From positions 558,001 to 622,000 of the forward strand of contig NZ_CP081864.1 in the NCBI RefSeq assembly GCF_019797845.1: DNA of 64,000 bases, in the 5' to 3' direction. Positions 17,744 through 25,630 of this stretch are shown one piece after another. How positions within the stretch are numbered: the stretch's first letter is position 1; each line of letters begins with the position of its first letter. Below the pieces are notes generated by a model. It was not told the DNA's origin, did no database searches, and was given only the letters and a program-made list of their open reading frames with translations. The translations under genes and the position numbers were made by a program. The DNA comes from Symbiopectobacterium purcellii. Lineage in GTDB: Bacteria; Pseudomonadota; Gammaproteobacteria; Enterobacterales; Enterobacteriaceae.

Positions 17744-17798
17744 GTTCGGCACGTTGTCGGTGCCTTTCGTAGAGCGCAAGGCTCGTTTTGAAAGAGCA
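17744..17798 (-). promoter_or_regulatory. nutL: nutL-like antitermination element
   Basis: Reading leftward: boxA TGCTCTTTC (17790-17798), a small hairpin GAGC/GCTC, then a second hairpin GGCAC-CGACAAC-GTGCC (17748-17764). The GACAA in the loop is the same as the P22 boxB pentaloop. The downstream half (CTACG.AAG.CACCGACAA) recurs in the rightward leader at 19092. Confidence 0.65.
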
Positions 17799-17837
17799 TG
17801 TATTTGAAATTTACCCAACCGCCGTCATGTTCGTGTG

Positions 17838-17925
17838 CCTCGGGCTGGCTACTTACGCTCAGGCAATCGGCGGGTAACTCGAGGTCTTGCCTGCCGGGGT
17901 ATTGCCGTTGCGGGTTGGTGGTCCA
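17838..17925. ncRNA. Conserved, strongly folded leader RNA, possibly C4/P4-CI-like
   Basis: A nested fold: GGCAAT (17862) pairs with ATTGCC (17901), and GGCGGGTAA (17869-17877) pairs with TTGCCTGCC (17887-17895) around a nine-base loop. The block is nearly unchanged at 44819 although the flanks differ. It lies between cI and N, where P4 and P1 keep antisense immunity RNAs. The strand of the active RNA is not certain, and the C4 assignment is a guess from position and shape. Confidence 0.45.
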
Positions 17926-18094
17926 CCGTCTGGCTGAAGGCTGTCTGGTGGGGTGATGGAATAGAGTTTATATATCAAAACAATTTCTGTCAAATTAAAG
18001 TTTTGTTTTTTAAACTAATGGGCGGTGTGCTTTTGCGAGTTAAATTATAACCCAATGATTATTGGGTTATAATTTATTCATTAACAGGGAGGGG

Positions 18095-18733
18095 TTAGAC
18101 GAGATCCATTTGAGTTCGAATAGCGACGCCGATGATGGTATCTAATGTATTTATTTGAATTGGCTTGTAATTATGGTTTAGTGAGTTTAGGTATAAATTC
18201 GGGCCGTCAATTGTCAATTTTTTTACTATGGTTGAATCTGTTTCTGGAAGGTACGCAGCAACAATAAGTCCGCTTGCTATTTTATATTCAGGGTCAATGA
18301 GCAAAATTGATCCCTCAGGAAGAGAAGGCCCTGAACCAGATGTGTTCAGCATTGAATCCCCTTCAACTTGAATGGCGAAGGAAAAACGCGGAGCTTTTCC
18401 AGAGGTTTCTACCCATAACTTAATGTTATTTAAGTTATTATCCATAATAACATCTCTCCATTTTACAGCTTGTTGGAGGGATATTAAGGGAATTTTCCAG
18501 GTATCAGTAATTATAACATTGTCGATTTTTCCGCCTTCAAGTAACCATTTTTCACTGACTTTCAATATTCTTGCCAAGGCTGTTACATACCTTGCGGAGG
18601 GTTCGTTTCCACCGTTAATCCATTGACTAACCGAACCTTTGGAGGCTCTAGTTGCTTGAGCTAGATCCTTGCTTTTGAGGTTTAATTCCCGCATTCGTTG
18701 ATTGATGCGTTCGGAGAGTGTTGTTTTTTTCAT
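18095..18733 (-). CDS. cI: Phage repressor, P22 C2-like (HTH plus S24 domain)
   Basis: Start at MKKTTLSERINQRM (18733); the earlier TTG lacks a ribosome site. 212 residues. The N-terminal helix-turn-helix is LKSKDLAQATRASKGSVSQWINGG. The C-terminal S24 domain keeps the catalytic Ser in VEGDSM and Lys in IVKKL. At the usual cleavage site the sequence is LQQAVKW, where P22 C2 has an Ala-Gly type site, so self-cleavage may be weak. It represses the divergent cro promoter and pL. Confidence 0.9.
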   Translation of the reverse strand: MKKTTLSERINQRMRELNLKSKDLAQATRASKGSVSQWINGGNEPSARYVTALARILKVSEKWLLEGGKIDNVIITDTWKIPLISLQQAVKWRDVIMDNNLNNIKLWVETSGKAPRFSFAIQVEGDSMLNTSGSGPSLPEGSILLIDPEYKIASGLIVAAYLPETDSTIVKKLTIDGPNLYLNSLNHNYKPIQINTLDTIIGVAIRTQMDLV

Positions 18734-18827
18734 GTTCGTATTATCAAACAAGATATGTTTTGTTTATTGATCTTTTTTGTTTTGTTATTTAAACTAAATA
18801 TGTAAAACATGATGCATAGGAAAAGTT
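18734..18827. promoter_or_regulatory. Right operator region between cI and cro
   Basis: Divergent promoters are expected here. A palindrome AAACA-N5-TGTTT (18746-18760) and a related AAACT-N5-TGTAA (18791-18805) are likely repressor/Cro sites. I could not fix a third site. Confidence 0.5.
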
Positions 18828-19076
18828 ATGTTTAAAAAACAAGTAATTGATTACTTCGGGGGCACAACCGCCACAGCCACAGCTCTAAAGGTTTCTAAGT
18901 CTACAGTCAGTCTATGGGAAGCAATAATCCCTTGGAAATACGCGCTTCTGATTGAAAAATTAACGAAAACAAAACTTAAGTTTGAACCCAGTTTGTATAC
19001 GGAAAATGTGGACACTGTATTTGGGGGGAATGTAAATCATAGCCAACTTAAAACCAGTGGCCTGAATTACACATAG
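18828..19076 (+). CDS. cro: P22 Cro-like repressor
   Basis: 82 residues. MFKKQVIDYFGGTTATATALKVSKSTVSLWEAIIPWKYALLIEKLT follows P22 Cro closely, including the helix-turn-helix. The C-terminal 20 residues are longer than in P22. Divergent from cI, first gene of the rightward operon. Confidence 0.85.
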   Translation: MFKKQVIDYFGGTTATATALKVSKSTVSLWEAIIPWKYALLIEKLTKTKLKFEPSLYTENVDTVFGGNVNHSQLKTSGLNYT

Positions 19077-19091
19077 CCTAACCAGCAGCAC

Positions 19092-19140
19092 CGCTCTTCA
19101 CAACGGACACTCGTCCTACGGAAGTCACCGACAACGTGGC
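19092..19140 (+). promoter_or_regulatory. nutR: nutR-like antitermination element
   Basis: boxA CGCTCTTCACA (19092-19102), close to lambda boxA, then hairpin GGAC-ACTC-GTCC and a second hairpin GTCAC-CGACAAC-GTGGC (19124-19140). Located between cro and cII as in lambda. Confidence 0.7.
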
Positions 19141-19279
19141 GAACTCAACATCCTACAGTAACACATTCACTGTGACTGGCTCACGGCTTCGTCACGTCTG
19201 TTGATCACCAAAATACAGGTGCCGTGTATCCACATGCGCATTTAATTACTTATTTGTTTCTAGAAGGAGATTATCACAC

Positions 19280-19558
19280 ATGAACCACGCAACACAAAGC
19301 AAGAAAGCCGCTCACATCGAGTCGGCATTACTCAACAAGTTAGCCCTGATGGGACAGAAAGCCTTTGCCGCCGCCATGAACGTACCGGAGTACCAGGTCA
19401 GTCGCTGGAAGAGCGGCCTGTTTCGCCAGGTCAGCCTGATGCTGGCCGTGCTGAACTACGGCATTGCTGATGATGAAATGGCTGAGTTAGCCAAACGGCT
19501 GGCGGGGTATTTGACCAAAGAAAAAACCGGTAAGTGGGCAAACACTTTTCCGGCTTAG
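19280..19558 (+). CDS. cII: Lambda CII-like transcription activator
   Basis: 92 residues. IESALLNKLALMGQKAFAAAMNVPEYQVSRWKSG is the CII helix-turn-helix, followed by the tetramerisation part (LMLAVLNYGIADDEMAELAKRLAGYL). AGAAGGAG lies upstream. It would activate the establishment promoter of cI and int. The copy at 46449 differs at only a few residues. Confidence 0.92.
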   Translation: MNHATQSKKAAHIESALLNKLALMGQKAFAAAMNVPEYQVSRWKSGLFRQVSLMLAVLNYGIADDEMAELAKRLAGYLTKEKTGKWANTFPA

Positions 19559-19592
19559 AAACGCAAATAACTCATTAATTTCAGGAGGAATT

Positions 19593-19757
19593 ATGGCACG
19601 AAACAGCCAGAATCTCAAGCAGGAAGAGGAAAGAACGCACCCTGATTCACCTGATGGATTAGTTGTCGCTGCCGTTAATAACAGGCCGTTCGCTAAGCGG
19701 CTTATCGATGTTTTCAGACTGGCTAAATCGAGGGTGAAAAAAGATGGCCGCACCTAA
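19593..19757 (+). CDS. Small phage protein between cII and O
   Basis: 54 residues starting MARNSQNLKQEEERTHP, with AGGAGG upstream. The same start and ribosome site occur at 46761, but the C-terminal halves differ. It overlaps the replication gene by 14 bp. Function unknown. Confidence 0.65.
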   Translation: MARNSQNLKQEEERTHPDSPDGLVVAAVNNRPFAKRLIDVFRLAKSRVKKDGRT

Positions 19758-20490
19758 CCTAAAACTGGTTCACACCTCAGAAGAGGTTATGGAGCATCGC
19801 GTGGCGGATACAGATGATGGCTTCATGCGCATTGCCAACGAGCTTACAGACAGCATTTTAATGGCCGATTTAACCGCTCGGCAATTGAAGGTCATGCTCG
19901 CCGTTATGCGCAAGACCTACGGATTTAACAAAGCAATGGATCGTCTCACTAATACACAGATAGCAGCCATTACAGGCATTCACCATACGCATGTTTGCGC
20001 CGCAAAACGCCAGCTTATTGAGCGTAATTTTTTGGTCAGTGATGGGATGAAAATTGGCGTTAACAAAATCGTTTCTCAGTGGGTTAGCCAAGTCAGCAAA
20101 CCATTAGCCAAACCAGCTAAAGAAACATTAGCCAAGTCAGCTAATAGCCATAAGCCAACTCAGCTAAACACAAAAGACATTATTCAAAAGACAATAAATA
20201 CAAATACCCCCTTACCCCCTACGGGTGAAAGTGCGAAGGGTGAAAAACCATCCAAAAGAAAATCAAACCCAATCCAATACGACAACTACCTGAACGCCTA
20301 CAACGAAGCCGTGGGTGACAGACTGCCTCACGCTGTTGAAGCCAACGACGAGCGAAAACGGAAACTTGCTGCTCTGGTTAAATCTCTGGCTACGCCAAAC
20401 CTGTGCGGGAAAAATCATTCCGCTCCTGACCAATCGCCTGACGGTTTCCATGCAGCGCGGACGGGGTTGCCGGCGATTCCACTCGGATAA
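19744..20490 (+). pseudogene. O: Replication protein O, truncated and fused to unrelated sequence
   Basis: The first about 220 residues are a lambda O-like initiator: an N-terminal winged-helix domain (ILMADLTARQLKVMLAVMRKTYGFNKAMDRLTNTQIA), an iteron-containing linker and the start of the C-terminal domain. At 20402 the phage sequence ends and continues as reverse-complement xis DNA, which adds 28 meaningless residues. The helicase-recruiting end and the downstream P/DnaB gene are lost, so this prophage cannot replicate by this route. Confidence 0.8.
20084..20167 (+). other. Replication origin iterons inside O
   Basis: Four 17-bp imperfect palindromes of the form TTAGCCAAGTCAGCTAA start at 20084, 20104, 20128 and 20151, spaced about two helical turns apart. 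As in ori-lambda they lie within the initiator gene and would be bound by its product. Confidence 0.75.
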
Positions 20491-20635
20491 GGTGATGTAT
20501 GCCATCATTGACCTCTGCTAAAATCAAGCCGCTGCGCCATTTGTCATGACGGTGAGCGGGTGGGGGAATGACCAATCGAAGAAATGCGGTAGTGAACGTT
20601 GCACACAGGGTGTGCAGTGATGAAGGTGATTTCAG
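20403..20635 (-). pseudogene. 5' part of xis and its upstream region, duplicated
   Basis: A 233-bp block identical to 9191-9423, containing the first about 35 codons of xis read leftward. It is joined to O on the left and to the fimbrial island on the right. It matches copy A of xis rather than the diverged copy at 32097, so it arose by recombination with the prophage B copy. Confidence 0.85.
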
Positions 20636-20905
20636 GCGGTAACAGCCTTGATTAAGGTGCTGGTGCAGGTCGTGTCAGCGCCAATGATATAAGTCCCTAA
20701 ATCACCATTTGATTTGTCCGCCCTTCTACAGCAGTAGACGCCATTGAAAGTGGGGTCGGTATTGCGTCTGAGTTCCCTGCTGATGGTCGAGCGAGGCATA
20801 TCAAGCTCTCTGGCGATGGTAGCTTGGTTGACACCTTCACCACGTCGCTTTTCGATGTAGAACCGTTCTTTCTGAGTCAGATGTTTTCCCTGTATGCAAC
20901 AGGCT
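20632..20905 (-). pseudogene. IS30-family transposase fragment (N-terminal HTH only)
   Basis: Reading leftward: LTQKERFYIEKRRGEGVNQATIARELDMPRSTISRELRRN, the helix-turn-helix of IS30-type transposases, followed by about 40 further residues and a stop. There is no start codon in frame and no catalytic domain. The identical fragment is at 32219-32492. Confidence 0.6.
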
Positions 20906-21103
20906 CTCCAGTAAGGCCAGAACGCTCATTTTATCCGGGTCTGGCCAGTGTGCCACTTTGTTGCGTTTCGAGTGGGAATGGGGCAATAAATCCGATCATC
21001 AAAATAAATATTGGACATTTTTTCCGATAGTGCCGTTTTGCCTGGGCGGTTTATGCCGGGAATCCGTAGTGTGTGACTATCAAATAATTTATTTCGATAA
21101 GTC

Positions 21104-21132
21104 TTGACGATCTATGTGTGGTTGTGTATAAT
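21104..21132 (+). promoter_or_regulatory. Sigma-70 promoter for fimbrial operon 1
   Basis: TTGACG, 17 bases, TATAAT: a near-consensus promoter pointing at the fimbrial genes, about 430 bp upstream of the chaperone. A miniature element has inserted between it and the first gene. Confidence 0.75.
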
Positions 21133-21230
21133 GCTCTCAAAGGGGTGTTTTGGGAAAGTTCGCACGACAGTATCATCGGCACGTTCATTGTGTGGGGGTA
21201 TTATTTCTGATAGCCAATCAACGTATTGAA

Positions 21231-21395
21231 GGCTTTGTTGAATAAACATATTTTATGCTGCACCCCCGGTGAAACGACAGATCATCGCAACGCAAAATCA
21301 TGCAGTTAGATAAAACTGTACACCTGATGTGACAAGCATTTTCAACCAAAAATTGCATGGAAAAACAGCATGATTCACTATTATTCAACAAAGCC
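21231..21395. mobile_element. IS903-like miniature element in the fimbrial leader
   Basis: 165 bp with perfect ends GGCTTTGTTGAATAA and TTATTCAACAAAGCC and a 9-bp target duplication CGTATTGAA on both sides (21222-21230, 21396-21404). Non-coding. It lies in the 5' untranslated region of the fimbrial transcript. Confidence 0.92.
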
Positions 21396-21560
21396 CGTAT
21401 TGAATACATGATCGTCTTAATGCGCCGTAAATACGTATATATGCCGTCACCAACGGTCGGGGCGTGTGTTTTTCTCTCTCGGTTATGCTGGGCATGGAAC
21501 TGTTTTAATCTGTTTGTTACCGGCTCAGATAAATGAATATTAATTTTATTAAGGTTTGTC

Positions 21561-22295
21561 ATGCGGCTTCGTTCACTTATTTTCGGTGTGACTGCGTTTT
21601 TTTGTTTTTTTCTGGCTGCAGATGCTGTCGCGGCAATGTACGTCTACCCGATGGTAGCCTCTCTTGATGACAAAAGCACCAGGCAACTGACGCTTGTATC
21701 AAAAGATGATGATGTGCAATTTGTTAAAGTGACGCTGAAACGAATAGAAAATCCCGGCACGCCGCAGGAGCGTGAAGTTGTCTCCGATATTGGCGGTGAT
21801 ACCGGCATTGCTGTGGTGCCCTCGAAAATTGCGCTGGCAGCCGGCAGTGAAAGGATTGTCCGAATTGTATCAATGTTACCACCAGAGAAAGAAACAACCT
21901 GGCGTATTTACTTTGAGTCTGTAGATAAAAACACCTTCTCTTCTGAGATTACCGGGAAATCATCAAATAAAGATATTTCCACCCGGGTGGGTGTCAATAT
22001 AATCTGGGGTGTTTTATTGCATGTGCCGCCTCAGAATATAGTGGTCAGCATGAAATACCGTCCGGGCTCATCTGAAATCTTAAATGATGGTACGGTCAGA
22101 TTGCAATTAAAGGAAATTGGCATCTGTGATAAGCAGGGGAACTGCAAATGGCAAAACAAAGTGAAAACAATTTATCCAGATATGCAGGTCATCCTTAAAG
22201 ATTTTACGTTCAAACCAGGTGAGCAGTACAAGTTTAAATATACAGATGTTACAACCGGCAATGTGAAGGAGATAACGCCTGAGGCATTGCCATAG
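21561..22295 (+). CDS. Alpha-class (CS1/CFA-I type) fimbrial chaperone
   Basis: 244 residues with a signal peptide (FGVTAFFCFFLAADAVA). The periplasmic two-domain chaperone pattern is AMYVYPMVASLDDKSTRQLTLVSKDD with SERIVRIVSMLPPEKETTWRIYFE. It resembles CooB/CfaA-type alternate chaperones, which donate a strand to fimbrial subunits before the usher. First gene of a four-gene operon; identical to 33148-33882. Confidence 0.88.
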   Translation: MRLRSLIFGVTAFFCFFLAADAVAAMYVYPMVASLDDKSTRQLTLVSKDDDVQFVKVTLKRIENPGTPQEREVVSDIGGDTGIAVVPSKIALAAGSERIVRIVSMLPPEKETTWRIYFESVDKNTFSSEITGKSSNKDISTRVGVNIIWGVLLHVPPQNIVVSMKYRPGSSEILNDGTVRLQLKEIGICDKQGNCKWQNKVKTIYPDMQVILKDFTFKPGEQYKFKYTDVTTGNVKEITPEALP

Positions 22296-22329
22296 TACTT
22301 TTTAAGAACAGTTGATTTAAGGGTAACTG

Positions 22330-22836
22330 ATGAAAAAAATTCTTTCATATTCACTGCTTTCTGCAGCCATTCTGACTTTCACATCCGCGCATGCTGTGAC
22401 AAGAGACATCACCGTCACGGCATCGATTGATCCGACCGTGGATATCACGCTCTCTGACGGCACGGCTTTGCCGGACACCATTGCCATGTCGTATTTGCCG
22501 AGTCATGGGCTCAATTCCGTCTCAAGGAGTGTGAAGCTCTGGTCTAACTCAGCCACTGCTGACCTGACTATTGCCCTGGCAACAAGTTCACCATCACTGA
22601 GCGCACCGACGACGACCACCACCATCCCTCTTACGGTGACGCTGAACGGTATCGAGCTTAATACGGCGAGCTCGAAACTGGAGTTTGCCGAGTATTTCCC
22701 GAACGGGATTACTAACGGCTCAATCACAATCCCTCTGGTGATATCCCAGACAACCAAGGGTGTTGTCAGTACTGCGGGTGACTACAGCGGAACCGTCTCC
22801 CTGGTTCTGGCGCAGGCAACAAGCCAAGGCTCCTGA
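22330..22836 (+). CDS. Major fimbrial subunit, CS1 type
   Basis: 168 residues. The signal peptide ends SAHA, and the mature start VTRDITVTASIDPTVDITLSDG carries the donor-strand motif typical of CooA/CfaB pilins (ITVTASIDPTVD). No cysteines, as in the class. It forms the fimbrial shaft. Followed by a strong hairpin. Identical to 33917-34423. Confidence 0.9.
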   Translation: MKKILSYSLLSAAILTFTSAHAVTRDITVTASIDPTVDITLSDGTALPDTIAMSYLPSHGLNSVSRSVKLWSNSATADLTIALATSSPSLSAPTTTTTIPLTVTLNGIELNTASSKLEFAEYFPNGITNGSITIPLVISQTTKGVVSTAGDYSGTVSLVLAQATSQGS

Positions 22837-22847
22837 TTTATTAATTC

Positions 22848-22874
22848 ATACCTGGCGGCAACCCCGTCAGGTAT
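22848..22874 (+). promoter_or_regulatory. 11-bp stem-loop between pilin and usher genes
   Basis: ATACCTGGCGG, five-base loop, CCGTCAGGTAT-type arm: 11 pairs with one G-T. No T-run follows, so it is more likely an mRNA processing or stabilising hairpin that raises pilin over usher. The second copy lies at 34435-34461. Confidence 0.6.
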
Positions 22875-22892
22875 CTTCTGTGCGGGTTTTAT

Positions 22893-25595
22893 GTGAACCG
22901 ATTTCCAGTCTGTAGTATTCTCTTTCCTTTTGCAGTCATCATTCCAGCGATATCTCATGCCACTATGCGTGTCCCGGCAGGGTTTGAAGAGTTGATTCAG
23001 GGTCAGGAATTTCAGTCAGAGGTTCAGGTATATGGTCAGTCTCTTGGCATGGCCCGTATCCGGGTGGACCTTGAAAATATAACCTTTCTTGAGCCTGATA
23101 AATTATCGCTGGCCATCGCGAAACTTTACGGCAATCCCTCCGGACTTGATTCCCTGCTGACAAAAAAACTTCATCTGCCATTGAGCAGGAATGGCCAGTT
23201 ATCATGCAGTGCCCACCGGGGGCGTGTCGGCTGTGATTATCTCAAAACAGACAGCCTCGGTCTTATTTATGATGAAAACAATAATGTAGTCAGACTGTTT
23301 CTCAGCGACCGTTACACTCTTCACGAGCCTGAAGACAGTGGTTATTACCAGGCCACGCCAGCAGGCCGCAATGCACTTATTCACCAGCAGGCTCTAAATC
23401 TGGCCACGACGGGTCAGTATCAATCACTGACATTAAGAGGTAATGGCACTCTCGGGCTGGGAGAAACCAGCTATGCCAATGTGGACTGGAGCTGGCTGAG
23501 CCAGCGTTCTGGTCATTCCGGTACCCAGCAGGCGGAAGCCTCTAATGCGTATTTCAGGCAGGATTTTCTGAAACGCATCTATATCCAGGCCGGACTGATG
23601 AATTCTCAGGATATCTATACGAATGCGGGGGGGAATATAGCCCTGAATCAGTTGCCGATAGGGCGCATTCGCGGCTTTCGTATGGGGTCGACTCTGGCGT
23701 GGGCAAATAAAAGCAAAATGTCAGCAGGCACGCCTGTGAACCTGTTTTTACCCCGGGATGCGCGAGTGGATGCCTACCGGGATAATCAGTTGCTCAACAC
23801 GTTCTACCTCAAAGCCGGCATGCAGTTACTCGATACCAGTATGTTACCGGCGGGCAGTTACACGCTGACCTTGCGTATTTATGAGAATAACCAGCTCGTA
23901 CGAACGGAATCACAGCTTTATACCCGCCAGGAGATAGGGTGGGGGAACGGATTTCAGTGGTTCCTGCAGGCGGGTTCACCGGACAGTGAACGCTCCTCCA
24001 TGACTACGGATGCTTCACATGAGCATTTTGTCATGCATGCCGGCGGTCGCCTCCCTCTGACAGACACGCTGGCGCTTACGGCCGGAACGGCTGTACTCAG
24101 TGAGTCTGAATATGCCGAAGCGGCAGCCGACTGGCTTCATGGATTTGACGCGGGGGGGCAGCTGAGCACGCGGGTCAGCTCGCTGCAAGGCAGCGATGGT
24201 TCCCGAGGGAATACCCAGCAGGTGAGTTACAACGATGGTTTCGCTCTCAGCTTTTACCGCACATCACGGACGGCGGATGACTGTAATGTCCAGCGCTCGC
24301 ATATTTATGACTTCACGGGCTGCTACAAAAACACCAGCGTGATGTTGTCTGTTCCCGTAATGAGCTGGCAGGTCATTGTGGGTTATACCCTTAGCGATAA
24401 TCAGGGGCGTTATGTTTACCGTCAGGACCTGGATGAAAACAGTGCTGAATATAATGCCGGTGCCCCCTGGGAACAGGTGTACCAGTCCCGCTCCCGTAGC
24501 GAGAACTGGCAGCTTGGTCTGAATCGCAGCTTTGCTGTCAATGGCCTCAATATAAACACGCGGCTGAGCGCTTATGTCAGAAATGTCAGCACCTACAGCA
24601 GCCCCGACAAAGGCGGGTATATCGGGGTATCAATATCCCGCAGTACGAAACTTTCAGGCGGAGCTCGCCGGACAACCAGCGCCGGCGTCAGCTGGCAGTC
24701 TGGACAGCCAAGTGGAAGTCAGCTTGGGTACAGTACATCAATGACCCAATATGGCGAAGATAACGGAAATGACCGCATAGGCGTGGCATTGTCAGGCGTC
24801 AATACTGATACGGTGAATGGCTCGGTCACCGGAAGTACCGGCAGTCAGTACGGTGATGGCACGCTGACGGTAAGTGATGCGTGGGACCGTTCAGGAAGCC
24901 GCCGGCATACCTTTGGCAGCAGCGGAGCCTACAACTCCTCCCTGGTGGTGGACCGGTCAGGCGTGGCGCTGGGGCGCTGGAGTAATGACGGCGCGGCCTC
25001 AGCCTTTGGTGTCTCCGTCGGGCAGAGTGATGGCGAGACCGGTTCCCGGGTCAGTATCTCCGGTCTCGGGCGTCGGACGGATATCACAAGCGGGCGGCGG
25101 GCAGTGTTTACGACGCAGGGATATCAGGAAAGCAGATTCAGTATCAATGAGTCGGGCGTCCCCTCTGACGGGGTGGCGGCTGAAATCACCCGGGGTACGG
25201 GCACGACCACGGCCTTTATGGCTCCCGGTAAAATACTTAATAAAGAGGTTACCGTGAGTCCGCGCTATATCTGGCTCGGCCGGTTGCTTGATGGTTCACG
25301 TCAGCCTCTTGAGGGCGCTATCCCCCTCAATGTGGCGTCATGGACGTCAGTCGGTGACGGCGGTTTTACCATGGAGACGGAGTCACGCATGGACCAGCTG
25401 TACGTTATGCGGGCAGACCGGTTCTGGGTGTGTGCACTGAAGGTGCGGAAAGTACGCGATGTCGTTCGCTATCTGGGTGCCACCACGTGCCAGCGCACAG
25501 ATATGGCGCATCTGCCGTCAGCAGAGCGTCGTCAGGTTACCCTGATGACCGCCGGGTCAGAGCGTACAAACAGCCCGGTAGCAATGACAGACTAA
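22893..25595 (+). CDS. Outer-membrane fimbrial usher, CS1/TcfC type
   Basis: 900 residues, GTG start (MNRFPVCSILF), signal peptide ending ISHA. The long central beta-barrel has an N-terminal domain and plug region (LEDTS-like segments, QLPIGRIRGFRMGSTLAWANKS) and the CooC/CfaC-type C-terminal domain (RYIWLGRLLDGSRQPLEGAIPLN). It secretes chaperone-bound subunits and assembles them tip first. Identical to 34480-37182. Confidence 0.9.
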   Translation: MNRFPVCSILFPFAVIIPAISHATMRVPAGFEELIQGQEFQSEVQVYGQSLGMARIRVDLENITFLEPDKLSLAIAKLYGNPSGLDSLLTKKLHLPLSRNGQLSCSAHRGRVGCDYLKTDSLGLIYDENNNVVRLFLSDRYTLHEPEDSGYYQATPAGRNALIHQQALNLATTGQYQSLTLRGNGTLGLGETSYANVDWSWLSQRSGHSGTQQAEASNAYFRQDFLKRIYIQAGLMNSQDIYTNAGGNIALNQLPIGRIRGFRMGSTLAWANKSKMSAGTPVNLFLPRDARVDAYRDNQLLNTFYLKAGMQLLDTSMLPAGSYTLTLRIYENNQLVRTESQLYTRQEIGWGNGFQWFLQAGSPDSERSSMTTDASHEHFVMHAGGRLPLTDTLALTAGTAVLSESEYAEAAADWLHGFDAGGQLSTRVSSLQGSDGSRGNTQQVSYNDGFALSFYRTSRTADDCNVQRSHIYDFTGCYKNTSVMLSVPVMSWQVIVGYTLSDNQGRYVYRQDLDENSAEYNAGAPWEQVYQSRSRSENWQLGLNRSFAVNGLNINTRLSAYVRNVSTYSSPDKGGYIGVSISRSTKLSGGARRTTSAGVSWQSGQPSGSQLGYSTSMTQYGEDNGNDRIGVALSGVNTDTVNGSVTGSTGSQYGDGTLTVSDAWDRSGSRRHTFGSSGAYNSSLVVDRSGVALGRWSNDGAASAFGVSVGQSDGETGSRVSISGLGRRTDITSGRRAVFTTQGYQESRFSINESGVPSDGVAAEITRGTGTTTAFMAPGKILNKEVTVSPRYIWLGRLLDGSRQPLEGAIPLNVASWTSVGDGGFTMETESRMDQLYVMRADRFWVCALKVRKVRDVVRYLGATTCQRTDMAHLPSAERRQVTLMTAGSERTNSPVAMTD

Positions 25596-25630
25596 TACGT
25601 TTACACCAATAATCCAGACCGTGAGAGCCG

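Noticed and set aside
17614..17799. Small frame starting at the nutL boxA (and its equivalents at 44510-44809 and 44605-44787)
   Set aside because: They overlap conserved RNA structure on either strand, lack ribosome sites and change reading after the conserved part.
20824..21030. Plus-strand frame between xis fragment and fimbrial promoter
   Set aside because: It is the complement of the IS30-like helix-turn-helix, which is the meaningful reading.
24874..25257. 127-residue frame inside the usher gene
   Set aside because: Alternative frame of a clear usher gene with G+C-rich codons.
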